Shown here piece by piece: positions 1 to 8,711 of a stretch of 64,000 bases of DNA (its first letter is position 1; each line of letters begins with the position of its first letter). The notes beneath the pieces are model-generated. The model made no database searches and had not been told where the DNA came from. It saw only the letters and a program-made list of their open reading frames with translations. Position numbers and translations under genes: made by a program. This DNA comes from Actinomadura fibrosa (GTDB lineage Bacteria; Actinomycetota; Actinomycetes; Streptosporangiales; Streptosporangiaceae), in the NCBI RefSeq assembly GCF_900659615.1, contig NZ_CAACUY010000004.1, positions 1 through 64,000 of the forward strand, read 5' to 3'.

Positions 1-896
1 GCCGATTCGGGGAAGCGCAGCTCCTCGGCCGGTGCCTGGTCCGGGAACCGGAGCTCGCCGCGCTTGGTCGCGGGCGGCGGCCCGGCCGGGGACGGCACCG
101 GCGGCGACGCGAGCGGCGGGGACGCGACGGCGGGCGCCGGCGCGGCGGAGACCTCGGGCGGCGGGGCGGCGTAGGCCTGCTCCTCGTAGCCGGTGGCGGG
201 CTCCTCGTCGTACTCGTCGTCGTAGCCCTCGTCGTCCTCGTAGACGGGGATGGTCCGCATCGCGCCGTACCAGACCAGGCCCGCGGCGGCGCCGAGCGCG
301 ATCACCGCGATCGGCGCGGGCAGGAAGCCGCGGCTGCCGCTGACCACCAGCACCCCCGCGAGCGCCACCAGCGCGACCGGGATCAGCAGCTCGCCCGCCT
401 CGCGGTCCTGCTTGCCGGCGAGCCACGCCGTGACGCCGGTGCACCCGACCAGCGCGATCACCGCGACCACGTGCGCGCCGTCGATCAGCAGCAGGGGCAG
501 CGCGTCGTAGGTGTCGTCCGGCTTCGGCAGGCTCTTGCCCAGCGAGCCCTTCAGCGGGTCCAGCAGCAGGATGACGATCGCGACGACCGTGTAGGACACC
601 GCGAACAGCCACGCGGCGAACCGCACCTGGACGTACCGGGCGATCAGCTCGATCATGCCGAGCGCCAGCCACACCGGCCCGAGCAGCGCGGCGCCGAGCT
701 CCACGACGCGGAACAGCGGGCCGTTGAACCCGGCCAGGAAGCCGATGCCCATGGAGAGCAGCGCGAGCGTCAGCCCGACCTGGGTGACGGACCAGGCGAT
801 GAGGTACAGCAGCCGGTCCTTGTAGGCGCGCTGGACCAGCAACCCGGTGGCCAGCAAGGCACCCAGGGTCGCGAGCAGCGCGAGGAGAGCGTCCAT
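1..896 (-). CDS. Multi-pass membrane protein, C-terminus cut by window edge
   Basis: Reading from an ATG at 896, an open frame continues past position 1, so the C-terminus is outside the window. The first 230 or so residues hold about seven hydrophobic segments (the start is MDALLALLATLGALLATGLL). After them comes a soluble tail: an acidic Glu/Asp/Tyr patch (VYEDDEGYDDEYDEEP) and then a Pro/Ala-rich stretch. The family is not recognised. The alternating hydrophobic pattern and consistent GC at third positions support real coding. It diverges from the sigma factor gene, with 185 bp between the two starts. Confidence 0.75.
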   Translation of the reverse strand, partial: MDALLALLATLGALLATGLLVQRAYKDRLLYLIAWSVTQVGLTLALLSMGIGFLAGFNGPLFRVVELGAALLGPVWLALGMIELIARYVQVRFAAWLFAVSYTVVAIVILLLDPLKGSLGKSLPKPDDTYDALPLLLIDGAHVVAVIALVGCTGVTAWLAGKQDREAGELLIPVALVALAGVLVVSGSRGFLPAPIAVIALGAAAGLVWYGAMRTIPVYEDDEGYDDEYDEEPATGYEEQAYAAPPPEVSAAPAPAVASPPLASPPVPSPAGPPPATKRGELRFPDQAPAEELRFPES

Positions 897-1081
897 CGCG
901 CCCCATGGTGCCCGATGCGAGGCCGTGACGGGTAACCGCGCCCCCGGCGGCGCCCGGATTCGCGGCCCGCCGCTTCCCGCCGCCCCGGCGCGGGGCCGGA
1001 CACGGCCATTGCCTGGTGTACCTATCGGTATCTAGAGTGGCAGATCACGCCGGAGGTCGCGTACGCCCCGAGGAGAACTGC

Positions 1082-1711
1082 ATGAGCAGCCTGACCCTCG
1101 ATGCCCGGGTCGTCCCCCTTCCTCGGCCGTCCCAGCGCGGCGCGGAACCCGGCGCCGACCGCGCCGAGACGCTCAAGGTCCTCGTCCTGCGGGCCCGGGA
1201 CGGCGACGCCGAGGCGTTCGGCTCCCTCTACGACCACTACGTCGAACTGGTCTACCGGTACGTCTACTACCGCGTCGGCACCCACTCCCTCACCGAGGAC
1301 CTGACCAGCGAGACGTTCCTGCGCGCCCTGCGCCGGATCTGCGACTTCCACTGGCAGGGCAAGGACTTCGGCGCCTGGCTCGTCACGATCGCCCGCAACC
1401 TCGTCGCCGACCACTTCAAGTCGAGCCGCTACCGGCTGGAGGTCTGCACCGCCGAGCTCGTCGAGCCGGAACGCCCCCAGGAGGGCCCGGAGCGGGCCGT
1501 CCTCGACTCGATGACCAACCGGACGCTCCTCGCCGCCGTCCGCCGCCTCGGCTCCGAGCAGCAGGAGTGCGTCGTGCTCCGCTTCCTGCACGGCCTGTCC
1601 GTCGCCGAGACCGCGCTGATCATGGGCAAGAAGTCGGGCGCGATCAAGGCCCTCCAGTACCGCGCCGTCCGCTCCCTGGCCCGCATGCTCCCGGACGACC
1701 TGCGCGGCTGA
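1082..1711 (+). CDS. bldN: ECF sigma factor, BldN family
   Basis: This is a 209-aa RNA polymerase sigma factor. Region 2 spans about residues 35-105 (DGDAEAFGSLYDHYVELVYR, then SETFLRALRR) and region 4 about 150-205 (QQECVVLRFLHGLSVAETA). The stretch GAWLVTIARNLVADHFKSSR is, from memory, nearly identical to Streptomyces BldN, which controls chaplin and rodlin genes and aerial development. The ATG at 1082 was chosen because a GAGGAGAA Shine-Dalgarno lies just upstream; an in-frame start at 1016 would add residues without one. BldN is normally held by a membrane anti-sigma factor, RsbN, encoded next door. Here only a short frame follows (1819-2037), and then a HAD phosphatase. Confidence 0.93.
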   Translation: MSSLTLDARVVPLPRPSQRGAEPGADRAETLKVLVLRARDGDAEAFGSLYDHYVELVYRYVYYRVGTHSLTEDLTSETFLRALRRICDFHWQGKDFGAWLVTIARNLVADHFKSSRYRLEVCTAELVEPERPQEGPERAVLDSMTNRTLLAAVRRLGSEQQECVVLRFLHGLSVAETALIMGKKSGAIKALQYRAVRSLARMLPDDLRG

Positions 1712-1818
1712 GCCCACCGGCGGCCGGTTGGGCCCGAGGAGGCCGTAACCCGCCGCCGCACCCGATCGTTCTTGCGGGCAGGAGCGCGTTCGCGCCTGGA
1801 TCCGCAAGGGAGCGGCCG

Positions 1819-2037
1819 TTGAGCAGCGGGCGAAAGAAGATCGCCGAGAAGGGGAACGCGCTGGCGGGACTGCGGGCGCCGGGCATCGGACCCGACCCGC
1901 GATTCCGCGCCGTCCTGCGGACCCGGCTCGTCACCGCGGCCGCCGCCCGCGGCGAGAACCGCCGCGGCGAGGGCCGTCACGGTGAGGAATGCCGCAATCA
2001 CGGCCGGGACCCCGGCCGCGGCGGGTCCGCCGACTAG
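1819..2037 (+). CDS. Short frame resembling the N-terminus of an RsbN/DUF5667 anti-sigma factor
   Basis: A TTG start at 1819 preceded by AAGGGAG at good spacing opens a 72-aa frame. It contains GPDPRFRAVLRTRLVTAA, the kind of motif found early in DUF5667/RsbN-type anti-sigma factors, which sit in this place after bldN. RsbN proteins are a few hundred residues long with a transmembrane helix. This frame stops after 72 residues, has no hydrophobic segment and ends in low-complexity Arg/Gly sequence. It may be a decayed anti-sigma gene, a minimal cytoplasmic one, or chance similarity. The position supports one of the first two. Confidence 0.4.
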   Translation: MSSGRKKIAEKGNALAGLRAPGIGPDPRFRAVLRTRLVTAAAARGENRRGEGRHGEECRNHGRDPGRGGSAD

Positions 2038-2040
2038 GCT
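2035..2040 (+). promoter_or_regulatory. Predicted -10 box of a leaderless transcript (HAD gene)
   Basis: TAGGCT lies 6 nt before the ATG at 2047, and no Shine-Dalgarno is present. This is the layout of actinobacterial leaderless genes, in which transcription begins at the start codon. Confidence 0.5.
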
Positions 2041-2046
2041 CGGGGC

Positions 2047-2922
2047 ATGCGGCGATTCTGGCAGCGCGCGAAGGACGAGGACCACAAGAGCGCGGGCGAG
2101 GCGGCGGCCGCCGCCGCGACGCGGCCCGCCCCGCTTCCCGACCCCGACCCCGCGGCGGCGGCGTTCTTCGACGTCGACAACACGATGATGCGCGGCGCGT
2201 CCATCTACTACTTCGCGCGCGGGCTCGCCGCCCGCAAGCTGTTCACCATGCGCGACCTCGCCATGTTCGCCTGGGGCCAGGCCGCCTTCCGGCTCCGCGG
2301 CACCGAGAACTCCGACCACATCGGCAGCGCCAAGGAGGCCGCGCTCGCCTTCGTCGCCGGCCAGCAGGTCGCCGGGATCGTCCGCCTCAGCGAGGAGATC
2401 TACGACGAGGTCATGGCCGACCGCATCTGGCACGGCACCCGCACCCTCGCCCTCCAGCACCTGGACGCCGGCCAGCAGGTCTGGCTCGTCACCGCCACCC
2501 CCGTCGAGGTCGCCCGCACGATCGCGCACCGGCTCGGCCTCACCGGCGCCCTCGGCACCGTCGCCGAGACCAGCGACGGCGTCTACACCGGCCGGCTCGT
2601 CGGCAACCTGCTGCACGGCCCCGCCAAGGCCGAGGCCGTCCGCGCCCTCGCCCAGCGCGAAGGCCTCGACCTCGCGCGCTGCTCCGCCTACAGCGACTCG
2701 ATCAACGACCTCCCCATGCTCACCGCGGTCGGCCACCCCCACGCCGTCAACCCCGACTCCGAACTGCGCGAGCACGCCAAGGAGAACGGCTGGCCGATCC
2801 ACGACTTCCGCACCGGCCGCAAGGTCACCATGGTCGCGCTCCCCGCCGCCGCCGGAGCCGGCGCCCTGGCCGGCGGAGTAGCCGCAGGCATAGCCCTCCG
2901 CAGGCACTACCGGAGTACTTAA
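2047..2922 (+). CDS. HAD-superfamily IB phosphatase
   Basis: A 291-aa phosphatase of the SerB-like HAD-IB group. Motif I is FFDVDNT (nucleophile D42, acid/base D44), motif II is near T149 (LVTATP), and motif IV is [11 protein letters not shown] (D217, D221). It has a charged N-terminal extension of about 35 residues and a small glycine/alanine-rich hydrophobic C-terminal segment ([17 protein letters not shown]), which could be a membrane anchor. The substrate cannot be read from sequence; HAD-IB members act on phosphoserine and related phosphomonoesters. Similar genes lie close to bldN in other actinomycetes (from memory). There is no ribosome binding site; a -10 box 6 nt upstream suggests a leaderless mRNA. 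Confidence 0.9.
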   Translation: MRRFWQRAKDEDHKSAGEAAAAAATRPAPLPDPDPAAAAFFDVDNTMMRGASIYYFARGLAARKLFTMRDLAMFAWGQAAFRLRGTENSDHIGSAKEAALAFVAGQQVAGIVRLSEEIYDEVMADRIWHGTRTLALQHLDAGQQVWLVTATPVEVARTIAHRLGLTGALGTVAETSDGVYTGRLVGNLLHGPAKAEAVRALAQREGLDLARCSAYSDSINDLPMLTAVGHPHAVNPDSELREHAKENGWPIHDFRTGRKVTMVALPAAAGAGALAGGVAAGIALRRHYRST

Positions 2923-3244
2923 TTCACTCACGGCCCACGGTGCTCGCCTGGCGGCTCGCACCGTGACCGCTCCTGGGCGAACGCTGCATCGCTTCGCGAT
3001 CTCCGCATGGAGGCTCGCCTTCGGCCTCGCCTCCACGCGTCGTTAACGCGTTCGCGTGCGTGGCTGAGGTTCTCCGAGACGGGGGTTTTCCAGCGCAGGT
3101 CATGTGGCTCGACCTGGCTGAGTCTCGGACGGACGTGTCTCGGGGCGTCGACGTGTTCGCGGCCGGGTGTTCGTGGTCTGTGCGGTACTTCGCGGTGGGG
3201 GCCTTTTCACGGTCCTGCGTTGTGGGGGGAAATAGGCTGGGTCG
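2923..3244. other. Intergenic region with short extragenic repeat words
   Basis: No gene is supported. The segment 2942-2957 (gctcgcctggcggctc) recurs exactly, in reverse complement, at 25268-25283. The neighbouring words gctgcatcgctt and gcgatc also have near copies there, suggesting a family of extragenic repeats. The right end holds the promoter of the SARP gene. Confidence 0.5.
3233..3238 (+). promoter_or_regulatory. Predicted -10 box of a leaderless transcript (SARP gene)
   Basis: TAGGCT is followed by 6 nt and then the GTG start at 3245, the same spacing and hexamer as for the HAD gene at 2047. No Shine-Dalgarno is seen. Confidence 0.5.
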
Positions 3245-6200
3245 GTGGGCGTCGAGCTGGTGCTGCTGGGCCGGGTGGCGTATCGCGGGGTTGAGATCAG
3301 CAGTCCTCGGGTGCGCGGTCTGCTGGCGCTGCTCGCCGGGGAGCGGGCGGGGCTCGGCGTCGGGCGGCTCGTCGAGGGGCTTTGGCCGGACGGGCGGCCC
3401 GAGCATCCGGCCAAGGCGTTGCAGGTGCTCGTCTCGCGGGCCCGGGCGCGGCTTGGCGCCGGGGTGATCGCTAGTACGCCGTCCGGTTACCGGCTGGCTC
3501 TGGCCGAGGACGCGGTGGACGTGTGGGCCGTCCTGGTGAGCGCGTCCGAATGTGCGCGCAGCGTTCGTGCTGGCGATCACGCGGCTGCTCTTGCCCATGC
3601 CGAGGCCGGGCTCGCGTTGTGGGACGGGCCGCCCGAGGTGTCGTGTGGAGAGGATCCGCTTTCTCGGCTTCGTGCGGAACGGGCTGTCACGTATCGCGAG
3701 CTGTTGCGGGCGCGGGGGTTGGCGTTGTCGCGGCTCGGGCGCCGGGCGGAGGCGGTGGACGTGCTGACTGGTCTGGCTCGCGAGCGTCCTCGCGATGAGG
3801 AGGTGCTGCTGGAGCTGCTGCGCTGCGAGGCGGCGACGACCGGTGCCTCCTCGGCGCTGGCCCGGTATGAGGCGTACCGGCGGGCGTTGCGGGACGAGCT
3901 CGGCACCGATCCGGGGGCCGCGCTCCAGGCCGTCCAGCGGGAGTTGCTCCAGGAGGGGGCGCCCACCGTGCGGCGCGGGATCCGGCATGAGCCGAACCCG
4001 CTTCTCGGTCGCGATCGCGACCTGGCCGCCGTGCGGGAGCTGCTGGGCACGTCCCGTGTCACCTCGATCGTCGGTCCCGGCGGGCTGGGCAAGACACGGC
4101 TGGCGAACGCCGTCGCGCGGGAGGCCGAGCAGCGGACGGTCCACGTCGTCGCGCTCGCAGGCGTCGCTCGTGACGAGGACGTGGTGGCCGAGGTCGCCTC
4201 CGTCGTCGGGGTGGGCGAGCCGCAGCCTCCGTCGGGGCGCCTCGGCCAGGTCGCCGATCCCGTCGCGGGCATCGCGGAGGCGCTCGGCACCGGCGGCGCG
4301 CTGCTGGTGCTGGACAACTGCGAGCACGTGGTCCGCGGCGCCGCCGGCCTGGTCGGGGCCCTGGTCGCGATGACGCGGGACCTGCGGGTGCTCACCACCG
4401 GCCGGGCGCCGCTCGGCCTGTCGTCGGAGTCGGTCTACCCGCTGCCGGAGCTGGACCTGCCGACCGCCGTGGAGCTGTTCCGGCAGCGGGCGCGTGCGGC
4501 CCGTCCGGGCGCCGGCCTGCCCGCGGACGCCGTCGAGGAGGTGTGCCGCCACCTGGACGGGCTGCCCCTCGCGGTGGAGCTGGCCGCCGCGCGCGTGCGG
4601 GTGATGTCGGTGCCCGAGATCGCCCGGAGGCTCGACGACCGGTTCGCCCTCCTGCGCGGCGGCGCCCGCGACGCTCCGGAGCGGCATCGGACGATGCGCG
4701 CCGTCGTCGACTGGAGCTGGAACATCCTCGGCCCGTCCGGGCGGGCCGCGATGCGCGCGCTGTCGGTGTTCCCCGGCGGGTTCACCGCCGACGCGGCCGA
4801 GTACCTGCTCGCCGGGGACGACGACGTCCTCACCGTCCTCCAGGACCTCGTCGACCAGTCGCTCATCGAGGCGGTCGGCACCGGGCTCGGCACCCGGTTC
4901 CGCATGCTGGAGACGGTCCGCGAGTTCAGCGCGGCCCATCGGGAGGCGGCGGGCGAGTCCGGCCGGGTGGTGGACGGTCTCCTCGCCTGGGCGCGGGACT
5001 TCGGCGCCGCGCACCACGAGGCGATCTTCGGCGGCGATCCGTTCCCGGCCATGGAGCTGTTCCGCGCCGAGCAGGACAACCTGCTGCTGGCGCTGCGGCA
5101 CGGCCTCGCCCGCCGGGACGGCCCGTCCGTCGCCGCCGTCACCGCCGTCCTCGCGGGCCTGATGACCGTCGAGACCGCGTTCGGGCGGCTCGCGACGCTC
5201 AGCGGGGACGTCGCGGGCCTCCTGTCCCGCTACCGGCCCGCGCCGGACGGCGTCGACGTCACCAGGACGGCCCTCGCGCTGTGCACCATGGCCATGTACC
5301 TCCTAAAGGGCGCGCACGCGATGCGCACGCTGGTCGCGCTGCGCCGCCTGCCGACCGCCCCGCCGACCACCCCGGCCCGCGCGATCGCCGCCATGGTGCG
5401 GGACTCCCCCGAACTCCTGCGGCCCGGGTCCACGGCCCTCGACGATCTGTGCCGCGGGGACGACCCCCTGCTGGCGGGCATCGCCGCCGGTGTCGTCGGC
5501 TACATCCTCGAACGGGAAGGCGACCTGGAGGGCGCGCTGAAGGTGGCCGGGATGATGCTCCAGGCGCTCGACGACCGGGAGAGCCGGTGGCTGCGCACGC
5601 TCGCCCACGCCCGGTTGGGCGAGCTCCACCTCCAGCTCGACGACGGCGCGCGCTCCAAGCACCACCTGCGGGCCGCGCTGCGCGAGCTGGAGCGGTTCGA
5701 TCCCGGCGACACGATGGGCGTCCGCTGGGGCATGACGGTGGCCCACCTCCAGCTCGGGGAGATCGACGAGGCGGAGCACTGGCTCCGGCAGTCGGCGACG
5801 TCCGGTCCGTACGGGCCGGACGTGGCCTTCGGCGCCGCGACGTTCGACCTCGGCGCCCACGCGGAGATCGCCCTGGCGCGCGGCGAGACGGAGGCGGGGC
5901 TGCGCCTCTGGCGGCAGGCCGCCGCCCGGCTGGAGGACGCCGACAGCCCCGTCCCGTCGCTCGGCCGCGGCATGGACCCCTGGACGCTGGAGACCCACTG
6001 CGCCGCCGTGATCGCCCATGCCCGGCACGGCCGCCCGGAGGCCGTCGAGCGGATCGCCGCGGGGCTGCCCGCCGGTCTGGCGGGGATGCTCGCGGAGCCC
6101 TGCCCTCCCGCACCGCCCTTCTTCATGGACCTGCCGGTCTGCGGCTCCCTCCTGCTCGCGCTCGCCTCCATGGACCTGGCCCGCGCCCCCTCGCCTCCCG

Positions 6201-6466
6201 TCCGGGCGCGGGCGGCCCGCATGATCGCGCTGGCGGAGCGGTTCCGCTTCTTCAAGACCTTCCAGCCGACCATGTCCACGGCGCACGCCCGCCGCGCCGC
6301 CGAGGACGCCGACGGGCCGGCGTACTCCGCTGCGGTGTCGGAGTACGCCGGCCTGGACCGCGAGGCCCTGCGCGCCGCCGCCCGCGCGATCCTGCGCGAC
6401 CGCGCTACCGGGACGGATCGCGGTCGAACAGCCACCTCGACCAGAGGTAGCCCGCCAGCGCGATGA
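3245..6466 (+). CDS. AfsR/SARP-type transcriptional regulator with NB-ARC and helical repeat domains
   Basis: A 1073-aa regulator. Residues 1-90 form a winged-helix DNA-binding domain of OmpR/SARP type (VLVSRARARLG, STPSGYRLAL). About 95-240 is a BTAD domain ending in RDELGTDPGAALQAVQRELL. An NB-ARC type ATPase follows, with P-loop GPGGLGKT at 277-284 and Walker B LLVLDNCEH at 353-361. The C-terminal half is alpha-helical and TPR-like. The family activates secondary metabolism or export genes through heptameric direct repeats. The GTG start fits a leaderless promoter. The 3' end overlaps the convergent exporter permease gene by 62 bp. The exporter promoter carries SARP-type repeats (8173-8201), so it is a likely target. 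Confidence 0.92.
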   Translation: MGVELVLLGRVAYRGVEISSPRVRGLLALLAGERAGLGVGRLVEGLWPDGRPEHPAKALQVLVSRARARLGAGVIASTPSGYRLALAEDAVDVWAVLVSASECARSVRAGDHAAALAHAEAGLALWDGPPEVSCGEDPLSRLRAERAVTYRELLRARGLALSRLGRRAEAVDVLTGLARERPRDEEVLLELLRCEAATTGASSALARYEAYRRALRDELGTDPGAALQAVQRELLQEGAPTVRRGIRHEPNPLLGRDRDLAAVRELLGTSRVTSIVGPGGLGKTRLANAVAREAEQRTVHVVALAGVARDEDVVAEVASVVGVGEPQPPSGRLGQVADPVAGIAEALGTGGALLVLDNCEHVVRGAAGLVGALVAMTRDLRVLTTGRAPLGLSSESVYPLPELDLPTAVELFRQRARAARPGAGLPADAVEEVCRHLDGLPLAVELAAARVRVMSVPEIARRLDDRFALLRGGARDAPERHRTMRAVVDWSWNILGPSGRAAMRALSVFPGGFTADAAEYLLAGDDDVLTVLQDLVDQSLIEAVGTGLGTRFRMLETVREFSAAHREAAGESGRVVDGLLAWARDFGAAHHEAIFGGDPFPAMELFRAEQDNLLLALRHGLARRDGPSVAAVTAVLAGLMTVETAFGRLATLSGDVAGLLSRYRPAPDGVDVTRTALALCTMAMYLLKGAHAMRTLVALRRLPTAPPTTPARAIAAMVRDSPELLRPGSTALDDLCRGDDPLLAGIAAGVVGYILEREGDLEGALKVAGMMLQALDDRESRWLRTLAHARLGELHLQLDDGARSKHHLRAALRELERFDPGDTMGVRWGMTVAHLQLGEIDEAEHWLRQSATSGPYGPDVAFGAATFDLGAHAEIALARGETEAGLRLWRQAAARLEDADSPVPSLGRGMDPWTLETHCAAVIAHARHGRPEAVERIAAGLPAGLAGMLAEPCPPAPPFFMDLPVCGSLLLALASMDLARAPSPPVRARAARMIALAERFRFFKTFQPTMSTAHARRAAEDADGPAYSAAVSEYAGLDREALRAAARAILRDRATGTDRGRTATSTRGSPPAR

Positions 6467-7193
6467 CCGTGCACCACGCGGCGGACGTCCAGCCGTCGTG
6501 CCCGATCGGCGTGCCCGTCAGCAGCCCTCGGACCGTCTCGGTGATCGGTGTGAACGGCTGGTACTCGGCGAACCAGCGCACCCCGTCCGGCATCGTGCCG
6601 GTGGGGACGATCGCGCTGCCGAGGAACGGCAGGAACTGGATGAGCAGCGGCGAGTTGCTGGCGCCCTCCGGGTTCTTCGCCACCAGCCCGAGCCCGACGG
6701 CGAGCCAGGTCAGCGCGAAGACGAGCGCCAGCAGGAGGGCGCTCACGAGCAGCCAGTCCAGCGGCCCGGCGTGCGGCCGGAAGCCCATCGCGACCGCGAC
6801 CAGCACGACCAGGAGCGTGCTGGCCACGGTCTGGATCATGGTGCCGGCGACGTGCCCGGTGAGGATCGCCGACCGCGCGATCGGCATCGTCCGGAACCGC
6901 GCCGTGATCCCGGCGGTCATGTCGACGCTGACCGCGACCGACACCGACAGGCACCCGGACGTCACCGCCATCAGGATGATCCCCGGCGCGATGTAGTCGA
7001 TGTAGCCGCCCTCCCGGGCCGTCGCGCCGACCCCTTCGCCCAGCGCGCCGCCGAAGACCCCGACGAACAGCAGCAGCAACAGGACCGGCATCCCGATCGA
7101 CACGACCGTCATGGACGGGTAGCGCAGCGCGTGCCGCAGGTTGCGGCGCAGCATCGTCGCGGAGTCGGTCAGGACATGAGGTGTCGCGGTCAT
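6405..7193 (-). CDS. ABC-2 type exporter permease, DrrB-like
   Basis: A 262-aa integral membrane protein with six predicted helices (for example MPVLLLLLFVGVFGGALG and IAPGIILMAVTSGCLSVSVA) and the central FRTMPIARS loop typical of DrrB-family permeases. It pairs with the ATPase encoded just upstream: the ATPase stop and this start overlap as ATGA at 7190-7193, implying translational coupling. The family exports drugs, lipids or natural products; the substrate here is unknown. The gene converges on the SARP gene and the two coding ends overlap by 62 bp. Confidence 0.92.
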   Translation of the reverse strand: MTATPHVLTDSATMLRRNLRHALRYPSMTVVSIGMPVLLLLLFVGVFGGALGEGVGATAREGGYIDYIAPGIILMAVTSGCLSVSVAVSVDMTAGITARFRTMPIARSAILTGHVAGTMIQTVASTLLVVLVAVAMGFRPHAGPLDWLLVSALLLALVFALTWLAVGLGLVAKNPEGASNSPLLIQFLPFLGSAIVPTGTMPDGVRWFAEYQPFTPITETVRGLLTGTPIGHDGWTSAAWCTVIALAGYLWSRWLFDRDPSR

Positions 7194-8149
7194 CGGACGG
7201 CCGCCTTCGCGTCGTCGGGACGGCCGGTCAGCGCCAGGAACACGTCGTCGAGGTCGGGCAGGTGCACCGACAGCCCCTCCGGCTCGACCGCCACCTCCTC
7301 AAGGCGGGCGAGCAGGGCGCGCAGCGAGCGGACCCCGCCGTCGCTCGGGACCTGCAAGGTCAGCTCGGCGTCGTCGCGGACGGCGTCGCCGAGCGCGCGG
7401 GCCGCCGCGTCCAGCGCGTCCGGGCCCGCGAACCGGAGCAGGACGTGCCCGCCGGGCACCAGCCGCTTCAGCTCGTCCGCCGTGCCCTCGGCGACCAGCC
7501 GGCCCCGGTCGAGGACCGCGATCCGGTCGGCGAGCCGGTCCGCCTCCTCCAGGTACTGCGTGGTCAGGAAGATCGTCACGCCGTCCGCCGCGAGCCCGCG
7601 GATGATGTCCCACATCGTCCGCCGGCTCCGCGGGTCGAGGCCCGTCGTCGGCTCGTCCAGGAAGATGATCCGCGGGCCGCCGACCAGCGTCATCGCCAGG
7701 TCCAGCCGCCGCCGCATCCCGCCCGAGTAGGTCGCGGCCGTCCGCCGCGCCGCCTCGGCCAGGCCGAACCGCTCCAGCAGCGCGTCCGCGACCCGCCGCC
7801 CCTCGGCCCGGCCGAGCCGGTACAGGTCGGCCATCAGGATCAGGTTCTCGCGGCCGGTGAGCAGGTCGTCCACCGCCGAGTACTGCCCGGTGACGCCGAT
7901 GGCGCGGCGGACCCCGTCCGGATCGGCGGCCGGGTCCCGCCCCGCCACCCGCACGTCGCCGCCGTCCGCGCCGATGAGCGTGGAGAGGATCTGCACGGTC
8001 GTGGTCTTCCCGGCCCCGTTCGGGCCGAGCAGCGCGAAGATCGTCCCCCGCGCCACCTCCAGGTCGATGCCGTCCAGCACGACCGTGTCACCGTACGACT
8101 TGCGCAGGCCGACCGCCTGGATCGCCGTCTGGGCTGGTGTGTTCTCCAT
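7190..8149 (-). CDS. ABC exporter ATPase, DrrA-like
   Basis: A 319-aa nucleotide-binding subunit. Walker A is GPNGAGKTT (42-50), the signature is YSGGMRRRLDLAM (from 140), Walker B is IIFLDEPTTGLD (E165), and there is a C-terminal extension of the DrrA type. It powers the permease encoded next, with which it overlaps by 4 bp. Upstream are three heptamers at 11-bp spacing and a CAGGCT -10 box (8158-8201), a layout typical of SARP-activated promoters. No strong Shine-Dalgarno precedes the ATG, which lies 8 nt after the -10 box. Confidence 0.93.
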   Translation of the reverse strand: MENTPAQTAIQAVGLRKSYGDTVVLDGIDLEVARGTIFALLGPNGAGKTTTVQILSTLIGADGGDVRVAGRDPAADPDGVRRAIGVTGQYSAVDDLLTGRENLILMADLYRLGRAEGRRVADALLERFGLAEAARRTAATYSGGMRRRLDLAMTLVGGPRIIFLDEPTTGLDPRSRRTMWDIIRGLAADGVTIFLTTQYLEEADRLADRIAVLDRGRLVAEGTADELKRLVPGGHVLLRFAGPDALDAAARALGDAVRDDAELTLQVPSDGGVRSLRALLARLEEVAVEPEGLSVHLPDLDDVFLALTGRPDDAKAAVR

Positions 8150-8157
8150 GCCCCGGG

Positions 8158-8201
8158 AGCCTGCCGCCCGCGGCCTTCACCCCGGTTTCAGACCGGTTTC
8201 A
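8158..8201 (-). promoter_or_regulatory. SARP-type heptamer repeats and -10 box upstream of the DrrAB exporter
   Basis: Read on the minus strand: TGAAACC (8201-8195), 4 nt, TGAAACC (8190-8184), 4 nt, TGAAGGC (8179-8173), then 9 nt and CAGGCT (8163-8158), then 8 nt to the exporter ATG. Heptamers repeated every 11 bp with the last one about 8 bp from the -10 box are the known SARP operator layout. The SARP gene lies at the other end of the same operon. Confidence 0.6.
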
Positions 8202-8216
8202 CACCGGGCCGGGTCG

Positions 8217-8711
8217 CTAGGCGCGCAGGACGTTCGCCGCGAACTCGCCCTCCATATTGCCGGGCGGCTCGAAGACGAAGACGATGTACGTCTCGTAGTA
8301 TTCCGAGCCCTGCCCCGAAACGCGCCCGATGCCGACCTTGGTGCTGCCCTTCCAGACGAGCTGCGTGAAGTGCCCGGCCGCCGAGCTGAACTGCGCCTTG
8401 TCGAAGTCGTAATTGGTGACCTCGTCATACCAGGATTTGACCGCGTCCGATCCCGGACGGGGGGTCGCCGACGAGCCGGCGCCCCAGAAGATGTTCTCGC
8501 CCGTCCCCTGGCGCAGGCCGGTGTGCCCGGCGCTGAGCCTCTCCGACGTGGACCGGGACGCCGCCCTCTCCATGGCGTACTTGGAGAGGTCGGAGTCCAG
8601 CACCAGCGGCGGCGCGTGGTGCCTCTCCCGGTCGGCGTTCGCCGCGGCGAGCGCCTCGGCTTGGAACTGCTCGGTCGTGCTGTCGGGGAAGGCCGCACGA
8701 GTCGCGGGCAT
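8217..8711 (-). CDS. CAP/SCP-domain protein, apparently cytoplasmic
   Basis: A 164-aa protein that is almost entirely one CAP (PR-1/SCP) domain. Family signature residues are H63 (AGHTGL), E72 (GENIFW), E97 (WYDEV) and H114 (GHFTQLVW), which form the CAP cavity. The start at 8711 was chosen because GAAGGGG precedes it; a longer frame reaching 8903 has Arg-rich N-terminal sequence. With this start there is no signal peptide, although most bacterial CAP proteins are secreted. Function is unknown. It lies 67 bp upstream of the DrrA start on the same strand, but the SARP-type promoter sits between them. Confidence 0.85.
   Translation of the reverse strand: MPATRAAFPDSTTEQFQAEALAAANADRERHHAPPLVLDSDLSKYAMERAASRSTSERLSAGHTGLRQGTGENIFWGAGSSATPRPGSDAVKSWYDEVTNYDFDKAQFSSAAGHFTQLVWKGSTKVGIGRVSGQGSEYYETYIVFVFEPPGNMEGEFAANVLRA

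Noticed and set aside
2924..5101. 725-aa minus-strand frame opposite the SARP gene
   Set aside because: It is the antisense shadow of a clear SARP/BTAD/NB-ARC coding frame and has no recognisable domain.
3245..8711. SARP, exporter and CAP genes considered as a biosynthetic gene cluster
   Set aside because: No polyketide, peptide synthetase, terpene or other scaffold-forming gene lies in or near the block; it looks like a regulator-exporter cassette only.
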